Assembly (NCBI GenBank): GCA_027257055.1
Contig: JAPVLO010000206.1
Location: 1,674,001 to 1,738,000 of the forward strand
Origin: Cephalopachus bancanus
Taxonomy: Eukaryota > Chordata > Mammalia > Primates > Tarsiidae
Direction of reading: 5' to 3'
Length of the DNA: 64,000 nt
The translations under genes and the position numbers were made by a program. The notes under the pieces are model-generated. The model was not told the DNA's origin. It ran no database searches and saw only the letters and a list, made by a program, of their open reading frames with translations. Position 1 is the first letter of the stretch. The number at the start of each line of letters is the position of its first letter. Positions 57,035 to 64,000 of this stretch are shown here, in pieces.

Positions 57035-57333
57035 GATGCGGTGGCTCAGGCCTGTACTCCCAGCACATTGGGAGGTTGAGGTAAGAGGATTGCCTGAGCC
57101 CAGGGGTTTGAGACCAGCCTGGGCACATTGGTGAGACCTTGTCTCTACAATAAATCAAAAATTTAACCAGGCATGGTAGCATGTGCCTATAGTTCCAGCT
57201 ACTTGAAGACTGAGGCAGAAGTATCACCTGAGCCCAGCAGGTCGAGGCTGCAGTGGCTGTGAGCATGCCACTGCACTCCAACCTGAGCGACAGAGTGAGA
57301 CCCCAACTCAAATAATAATAATAATAATAATAA
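57035..57333 (+). mobile_element. Alu, older type with (TAA)n tail
   Basis: Slightly 5'-truncated: GATGCGGTGGCTCAGGCCTG ... GACAGAGTGAGACCCCAACTC, then (AAT)n. It lacks the CTCAGCCTG deletion but already has the GAGCCCAGCAGGTCGAGG right arm. Confidence 0.9.
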
Positions 57334-58104
57334 AGTTTCTATTTTAAAACACACCAGAGTTCTATTTTCTGGGTTCTAACATGTAAGGCTTGTATCTGCT
57401 GGCCCTCTGCTATTTCCTGCATGTACTTGATTTAACTGAATTCAGTAATAATACCTATCCCTAGTACAGAAATTTCCAATTAAAAAGTATACGAATATCA
57501 CAATTATTTGAAAAGACATAACTGTAGCAGACTGATGTCAACCTATCCTCAGACTATATAATCTTCTATATTAAGTGATTTCATGTTTTTGAGTAAGGGC
57601 TCAAATCCTACTATATCTCAAGGGGTCAAGAGAACTCATTTGTATTAGAAGGACAAAGATTTTTGCTTCATGAAAGTAGGTCAAGCCATATATATAGTTT
57701 TATTGCATACTGAGTATACAGTTACGTATTTCTATCAGTAAATATTTGTTCAACACAACATCCTGGGAGTATACTGGGTACTGTGCAGAAAGCACCAGAG
57801 AATGAAGGAGGCAAATTTCATCTGAGCATCAGCTTTAACTGATCAAGAAGGCTCATTTGAATGGCATCACAGAAATAAAAAATAGACTCAGATTCAATAC
57901 AAAGCTAGTTACAAAGACTGTTCTGCTTTATGTTTATTTTTAAAAGAGTATTTGTGTGTGTGTGACATCAAAGATTCTTCCTAACCTGGCTATCCTAACT
58001 AATCCAGTCTCTTCTCTCATGACATTCCACCTCAAACCCTGTGTTTCTGCTATAGTGCTTTCTAAGGTCATGCCACGTGCTTAGACTGAATGTCATATGC
58101 TAAA
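57334..58104. other. Mostly unassigned
   Basis: 57735-57870 may be an L2 3' fragment in complement (CAGTAAATATTTGTTCAAC, GTATACTGGGTACTGTGC). A short (TG)n lies at 57953-57963. Confidence 0.4.
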
Positions 58105-58410
58105 CCTAATGCTCAATGTGATGGTATCTAAAGCATCTTGGGATGACTTTGGGAGGTAATTACGTCATGAGGGCTCCTCATGGGGTTAGTACCCTTGTAA
58201 AAGGATCCCAGAGAGTTCCTTAATCATTTCTGCCGTGTGACGACATAGCAAAAGAATGATACTCGTGAACCAGAAAGTGGGCCCTCACTAGACACCAAAT
58301 TGGCTGGCACTTAGATCTGGGACTTTCCAGCTTCTAGAATCATGAGAAATAAATTTCTGCTGTTTATAAGCCACCCAGTCAATGGCAGCCCAAATAGACA
58401 AGAAACATAC
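58105..58410 (+). mobile_element. MaLR LTR (MLT1/MST-type)
   Basis: TAATGCTCAATGTGATGGTA, TTGGGAGGTAATTACGTCATG, GGGGTTAGTACCCTTGTAAAA, CCAGAAAGTGGGCCCTCAC, CCAGCTTCTAGAATCATGAG, AAATAAATTTCTGCTG, TAAGCCACCCAGTCAATGG. Confidence 0.88.
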
Positions 58411-58589
58411 TTTATCTCACCTCCGCTCATGATACCTTTTTGGACTGAAATTCCTTTTGCCCCCTTCTTTTCTGACTCTGCCTGGGAAATATCTACTCAT
58501 CTTACAACTCAATCTTTAGATAACCCTTGAAGGCTTTTTTAAAACATTTGTACTCGTCATGCCTCAAGGAGAATTAACCACTGTCTCTG

Positions 58590-59005
58590 TATTAGTTTGC
58601 TAAGGCTACCATTACAAAGCACCACACACTGAGTGGCTTAAATAACAGAAACTGATTAGCTCACAGTTCTGGATGCTAGAAATCCAAAATCAAGGTGTCT
58701 GCAGACTTGCTTCTTCCTGAGCACTATAAGGGAAGGATCTGATCACGTCTCTCTCTGGTTTATCATTGGCCATCATCTTCCTATGTCTCTTTACACTGCC
58801 TTTCTTCTGTGTGTGTCTATGACCAGATTTTCCCTTGTTATAAGGACACAAGTCATACAGGAGTAGGATCCATCCTGATGACCTCATTTGAACTAGATTA
58901 CCTCTATGAAGACACCATCTCCAAATAAGTTTACATTCTGTGGCAGTGAGGATTAGTACCTCAATATTTGAATTTTAGGGAACACATTTCAACCCAAAAC
59001 ACCCT
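58590..59005 (-). mobile_element. MLT1-type MaLR LTR
   Basis: Complement order: TTAGTTTGCTAAGGCTACC, GTGGCTTAAATAACAGAAAC, TCACAGTTCTGGATGC, AAAATCAAGGTGTCTGCAG, TTGTTATAAGGACACAAGTC, CATCCTGATGACCTCATTTG, GTACCTCAATATTTGAATTT, ATTTCAACCCAAAAC. Confidence 0.9.
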
Positions 59006-59009
59006 ATTT

Positions 59010-59215
59010 TACTTATTTCCCTCTATTTAGGCTTTAATAATTTCTTGCACGATTGTATTTTGTCTGCCTGACATCTTCCACTAGGTCAAAAACCTTGTCA
59101 GACTGAGAATCACTTTTACTTTTCTTTGTGTCTTTGTATTTGACCCAGTATAACTCCTAGCATAAGATGCTGATGATCAAAGTCAGTTGGTTGGTTTGCT
59201 GATTGAATGATAAAT
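59010..59215 (+). mobile_element. L2 LINE 3' end
   Basis: TTTCTTGCACGATTGTATTTTG, GTCTGCCTGACATCTTCC, AAAAACCTTGTCAGACTG, CTTTGTGTCTTTGTATTTG, CAGTATAACTCCTAGC. Confidence 0.65.
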
Positions 59216-59984
59216 CAACAAAGATCCAAAATGATAGTAGTAAATCTGCTCCATTTAATATAGAGAAAGAACTATAGAAATAAGTGTCTGGAGGTCTACA
59301 TTTACCTTTAATATAGGTCAGTCTCTCCCACTACACTGATTTCTTTGAGGATAGAAACCATGTTTTATTCTTGATTGTAATAAAAATCATTAATTAGTCA
59401 CTTATCTGCTATCCACCCTATTCTTTCTTTTTGTAAGCAGAAACTAAATTTCATTAGGGAAGACAATGTGTCACAGACTCCCTTGAAGATAAGTGAGGCT
59501 ATATAATAGAGCTCTGGCTGATAAGACATAGGTAGAAATGTAAATGGGACGTCTAGAAAAAGAGAAGGGACCCAGTTGGCATATTTTCTTCCCCTTGGTC
59601 ATTTTCCTTTTTCCTATCTAGGATTCAGAGGCAATGCTCAAGAAGCAGAGCAACAATTTTGTAATAAGGTAAATAGCACATAGTGAAGATGGCTAAGCAG
59701 AAGGATAGAAAATATCTTTACTTCAACTTCATTCTTGAATGATATTTTCCTAGTATAAGATTCCAAGTTAGCATTTACAGTCTTTCAGTGTAAAGAAATT
59801 GTTGTTGTCATTGTTGCTGTTGAGAAGTTAGCCACCAATCTCATTGCTTTTTCTTTGTTAGTAGCTATGTCTTCTTGCTGGTTGTTTAAAAAAAATCTCT
59901 CTCTCTCAGTATTTTGCTTCACTGTAATATATTTAGGTATAAATTTCTCTTGTCTATCATACCTGTAACGCATTGGCCTTCTTG
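59216..59984. other. Mostly unassigned
   Basis: 59430-59690 has traces of an ancient LTR-like repeat (AGAGCTCTGGCTGATAAGAC, GAAGATGGCTAAGCAGAAGG), not classified. Confidence 0.35.
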
Positions 59985-61190
59985 AAAATGAGAATTAGAG
60001 ACCTCCAATAAATTTTTTAAATCAGCCATTATTTCTTCAAATATTGTCTTTTTCTCTTTATCTCTATTTTTTCTCTGAAACTTTCAGTAATGAATGCCAA
60101 ATATTACTGCTCTATCCTTCATGTCTTTAACCTCTCTTTCATATTTTTTCATCTCTTGATGCCTCTGCTCTGTATTCTGTATAGCTTCTTTGGTTACATC
60201 TTCCAGTTGACTAATTCTCTCTTTTGCTGCATCTGTCTTATCTGCTGTTTACATTGTTCTGTTAATTTCAACTTGTATATTTATTCCACTCAGAAGTTCT
60301 AAAAGTTTTCTAGTGATTCTTTTACAAATATATTTGGTTCTTTTAAAATTTCTTATGCTTGTTTATATTCTCAAGCTTTTCCTTTATTTCTCAAAATATT
60401 AAATATATCTTATCTCTAGTGTCTGATAATTCCAATATATGAAGTCTCTGCAAGCCTGATTCTTTTGTTTATTGTTTCTGATGTTTTTTATTTATGGTGT
60501 CTTGGCCCCTTATGTGTTTTGTGAATTTTGACTGTAGGTGTCTTATTTTTTCATATATTATTGGTGGGAATTCTTTGAGACCTAACTTGAAATTCCTCTA
60601 AGAGTGTTTGGATGTTTTGCTTATATAATATGACTAGAGACCCCACTAACACAGTGCCACTTTATATTCTTTACTTGATTTTTTTTTCCTGAGGTACAAA
60701 AACATGATGAATAGGGTTGTAAACCCATATGAAGTCAGGTTTATGGTTTTGAATTCTCCAGATTGATTACCTTTATCCCCTACCCAACACCCATGTTGAA
60801 CCAGGCAAATTTCTTCATTGTCCTTTGATGGTGGTTTTACTTCTTATTTATTTTTACACTGAAAGTGTAGCCCTTCAGATGCCAGTTTTATGTTGGGTGC
60901 TTTCTGTTGGCCTCAGCTCCTTATGTGGCCCTTAAGTTTCACTATCTGACTCCCACATCTCACTAAAGAGTGACTCAGGTTTTTCGGGGTTCAGATGAAA
61001 ATCTCAGAAAGAAAGACAACTTTGGCAATCTCTTGCTCCATGAAGTCTCTGCTTTCACTTTGTTTTTGACCTCTGGGGATTCCTTCCTTATGCATCAGGC
61101 GAGAGGTTCTTTTTTCTCCAGCATCCTGGTTGTTTCAATTAGGACACCATTCAAGTTTGTCTATAAGCCATACCATCAGAAGTAGAAATT
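59985..61190 (-). mobile_element. L1M/HAL1 ORF1 and upstream region
   Basis: Complement of old L1 ORF1 coiled-coil sequence: ATTATTTCTTCAAATATTG, CTTCCAGTTGACTAATTC, TATATTTGGTTCTTTTAAAA, GTGTCTGATAATTCCAATAT, CTAACTTGAAATTCCTC. From about 60680 on it is probably upstream L1 sequence. No frame survives. Confidence 0.65.
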
Positions 61191-61199
61191 TAAAAATTG

Positions 61200-61460
61200 G
61201 TTTACATTGGTGAGACATTTGAAAATAATCTGAATATTGACCAATAAAAATTTATGGTACATATGCATCACAAATGTCAAAAATCATGAAAAGAAATGTG
61301 GTCAATCTACATGTACTGACATAAAAAAATCTTTAACATATAATTTTACATGAAAAAGCTAGTCTCACAGCAGTATGTACAATATGATTCTGTTTATGTT
61401 TAAAAATGAGAAATGTGTGTGTTTTTGCAAAGATATATTTTTATTTAAATCCACAGAAGG
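61200..61460 (+). mobile_element. L1M 3' fragment
   Basis: AAAATTTATGGTACATATGC, GTGGTCAATCTACATGTACTG, CAGCAGTATGTACAATATGA and TTCTGTTTATGTTTAAAAATG follow an old L1 ORF2 end. Confidence 0.65.
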
Positions 61461-62423
61461 TCTAAATGTTTACATACTAAACTAAAGGAATTTTATTTAT
61501 ATCTTGTCAAAACTTTTAAACTTTTTTTAAAAATGAAAATGTATTTCTGTACTACTTGAGTTTACTTAAAAATAAATACAAGTTTAAAGGAATAAATGAG
61601 ATAAGGCAAATGGGACACTTAGTACAGTTCTTGACATATCATAAGAACAGATTTTCATTTATATTATTGTTTTCATCTAAAAGTAAGAGTTATTGATAAT
61701 AGCGAAGTATAGCATGATGTAATGGTGGTCTGTGATGCTCTACAAATCAGTAGTGAACCTCGGGTTGAAAACTTTATCTTTTGATTAAAAATACTGATCT
61801 TCTCCCAAACTATACTTTATAGATTACTTGTGACATTTGCTACTTTCAGCTATCAATAGGCATTATTCCAAAAAAAAAATACATGATCAAATGAGTTTTT
61901 AAAATGCTAGGTTACACAAAGTATAATAGTTTTGTGTTTATTGTTTTCTAATGGTAGGAGTTGTCAGAGCTGTAAAATTCTAATGTGCATTGTGAGTCTC
62001 AAAGAGGGAGATCTTGTATAAAACACTCCCCAAACTTATTCATCCTCAGAATCCTTTCTCTCAAGCATCCTCAGGGACTTCTCTTCCATGAAACGCCCTT
62101 TTGGAAATATTCACGAGACCATAATACATGTAACAGATGCCACAATATCCATTTACTAACTCTGAACAAATTGTGAGTTTTTATAGCCAGGTTGTCATGA
62201 TGCTTAATGGAGAGAATATTATTCTCTTTTGTCCTTTAATTAGTCTAGAACAGATTCCAAGTATAAACACTGACTTGTTGTGTAAGTGAAGGCAAGAGAC
62301 CTTCTTTGTCTATGTCTCAGTGTACAGAATGTTTCTTTGAATTAGCATTGATGAATGGGTGGAAAATATGATGCATCTAGAGCTGCTTCTCGGCATCACA
62401 TAACCTAAAGTCAAACAACAGAG
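61461..62423. other. Unassigned sequence
   Basis: No recognised feature. Confidence 0.4.
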
Positions 62424-62510
62424 CAGGCATGGAAAATAAGAGGAAACAAGAACAAGAGCCCTGATGTCCCTGCTCCTGCTGACTGTCACCACACAACCAA
62501 GTACCCTGCT
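62424..62510 (+). repeat. Local repeat pair, copy 1
   Basis: GAGCAGGCATGGAAAATAAG ... CTCCTGCTGACTGTCACC resembles 62830-62915. Its parent element is not recognised. Confidence 0.6.
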
Positions 62511-62829
62511 GATGAGGAAAAAACATACTACCTTCTATAACTGGACGAAAAAATATTTATTGCATATGCTTGGACTACATAAAGGAAAACTCAATGAGAT
62601 CAGAAGACATCAAAACCAAATATGCAATTTGTAAGTTGCAAGCTATATTAAAAAAAACTATTTAAATAACGAATGTATATATAATGCTAAGTATCTCCTT
62701 CCTCCACTTTTGCATCTGCCAATTGCACCATGTTTGTAGAGAGCTGTCTTCTTGGCATTCTTCATCCTTTTGAAAATATGCCTTTCAAACTTGTAGATTT
62801 GCTCTTACAACATTGACTCACCAAAGGGC
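62511..62829. other. Unassigned sequence
   Basis: Lies between two related local repeats. No recognised feature. Confidence 0.4.
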
Positions 62830-62915
62830 AGGCATGGGGAAGAAGAGAGCACAGAACAAGACCCCTGGTATTCTTGTTCCTGCTGACTGTTAGCACCTTC
62901 AGATACCACCATCTC
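62830..62915 (+). repeat. Local repeat pair, copy 2
   Basis: GGCAGGCATGGGGAAGAAG ... TTCCTGCTGACTGTTAGCACC, related to 62424-62510. Confidence 0.6.
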
Positions 62916-62928
62916 TATGGCATACACA

Positions 62929-63320
62929 TTTTTTTTTTTAGAAAGCAGAATTTATTGAGAGGACAGAAAAGCTCCCACAGTGGGAGAGGACCCGAGGGCG
63001 TTACCCGGTGAACCCACATTTTAACTTGGATGGTATATTAAGAAGAGAGAGAAATTACAAGCCAGAGCTATAGAATGGAGACTTGTGATTTAGACAGGAA
63101 GCAATCACTTCCATTTGTAACATCAGGGGTTAGCATAGTTTTGTTTCTCTAGGATGTGCAACTGGCTTGACTTTGATTATTCCATCTTGTGGAGGAAAAG
63201 GGGGTTTTTAATTCTGAGAACTGTCCACAAAACAGAGAACCCTCTGTCAGACCTGACTTTTTTCTTCTCGAAGGAAGACCTCTTTGGTGACATCAAGTCT
63301 TCCTCATTCTAATCTGTAAA
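62929..63320 (-). mobile_element. Polyadenylated retrocopy, LTR-like 3' end
   Basis: The T run at 62929-62939 is the complement of a poly(A) tail. Eleven bases upstream on the minus strand lies AATAAA (complement 62951-62956). It is preceded by TCTCCCACTGTGGGAGCTTTTC and GGTTCACCGGGTAACGCCC, a layout like the promoter/polyadenylation part of a gammaretrovirus-type LTR. No coding sequence is visible. The left end is uncertain. Confidence 0.45.
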
Positions 63321-63344
63321 GAAGTTAACTCAAACCACCCGATG

Positions 63345-63768
63345 AAAAAGATATCTGCTCACCCATGTTTATTGAAACACTATTTACAATAGCAAAAACA
63401 TGGAACCAACCATGCTGCCCATAGAAAGAGGACTGGATTTTTTTTAATGTGGTACATATACACGATGGAGTATTATGCAGTCATAAAGAAGGACAAAATT
63501 GTGAACTTCACAGTAACTTGAAAGGACTTAGAGTCTATAATACTGAGTGATCTGTCACAAAAACAAAGAACTGAGTATCACATGTTCTCAGTCATAAGCA
63601 GAACTTGAACAGTTATCATAATACTATAAGAAAAGGATTGGCAGTAGTGGGAAACTGCCAGGGGAGGAAGGGGTACACCTCATCAACAAGGGCACCTGCA
63701 TAATGGACATATGTATACCTAACCCTGAATTGTACCCCACATCTTCAAAATGAAAAATGTAAAAATAA
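63345..63768 (+). mobile_element. L1 3' end, lineage type
   Basis: 5'-truncated in ORF2: AGCAAAAACATGGAACCAACC, AATGTGGTACATATACACG, ATGCAGTCATAAAGAAGGAC. The 3' UTR has GAAAAGGATTGGCAGTAGTGG, CATCAACAAGGGCACCTGC and CCTGAATTGTACCCCACATC. It is the same subfamily as 6725-8404. Confidence 0.92.
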
Positions 63769-64000
63769 AAGGAAGTTGAAGTGAATAGATGTTACTCCAC
63801 TATGTGTGATTATACTATGATGTTTTCCTTCTTAATTATATAGAAAGCAAAAAAAGTGATTATCTGGATTCTTTAATTCTTAAATCATGAAAGTGCCAAC
63901 TAAATACAGTTTTCTGACCCTTGCCTCTGAGCGGGTGTGATACAGTGAGAGTACTGATGAGAAGGAGGTATAGCAATTGCTGTCTGTGTCCAGGCAATTC
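63769..64000. other. Unassigned sequence
   Basis: Window end. No recognised feature. Confidence 0.4.

Noticed and set aside
613..57333. Source as lemur, galago or anthropoid primate
   Set aside because: No copy has the abundant strepsirrhine Alu form (CCTAGCACTCTGGGAGG) or AluS/AluY changes. Tarsier remains likeliest but unproven.
63318..63780. TSD for the last L1 (AAAGAAGTTAA against AAAGGAAGTTGAA)
   Set aside because: The left copy is not adjacent to the L1 start, and the match needs gaps and mismatches.
1..64000. An undescribed multi-gene biological system
   Set aside because: No intact gene cluster, defence-like module or non-coding RNA gene is supported. The unusual features here are structural outcomes of transposition and rearrangement.

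Overview
This window is repeat-dense mammalian nuclear DNA from a primate. I found no intact protein-coding gene, exon series, tRNA, rRNA or CRISPR array. Full dimeric Alu SINEs (about 20 copies) restrict the source to primates. None looks like the anthropoid AluS/AluY type or the abundant lemur/galago type. Most share changes I do not know from those groups: CTCAGCCTGTAAT in the left arm, GGAGCGGCCACTGCACTCC in the right arm, and a CCAACTC end. With a distinctive L1 3' end (CCTGAATTGTACCCCACATC), this suggests a non-anthropoid haplorhine, probably a tarsier. That assignment is inference.

Layout. 0-9 kb: two Alus, MIRs, an MLT1 LTR, two abutting L1 pieces in opposite orientation, and an MLT1-like LTR split by a joint Alu+L1 insertion. 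9-20 kb: MIRs, a HAL1-like element, three Alus, and about 4 kb of unassigned sequence with a candidate RFX X-box. 18.6-26 kb: L2 remnants, one Alu, a candidate CTCF motif and MIRs. 26-30 kb: a mosaic of direct duplications and an L1M 3' end carrying an Alu. 31.1-32.1 kb: an HSP90AB1 processed pseudogene with a 5' inversion and an Alu in its 3' UTR. 32-39 kb: L1M and L2 remnants and a polypyrimidine microsatellite. 40.8-46.4 kb: old L1M and L2 hosting six Alu insertions and a Tigger transposon. 46-55 kb: hAT elements, L2, MER20 and L1M. 55-64 kb: three Alus, MaLR LTRs, L1M/HAL1 pieces, an LTR-like polyadenylated retrocopy and a second lineage-type L1 3' end.

The main interest is the record of retrotransposition. 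Target-site duplications (TSDs) date and delimit many events. Several events are structurally unusual: an Alu/L1 chimera, a twin-primed HSP90AB1 copy, a dimer-plus-partial-arm Alu, a long fold-back palindrome inside L1 sequence, and a staged Alu subfamily series. I see no genes working together and no convincing new biological system. All family names come from recall of consensus features and were not confirmed by a database search.
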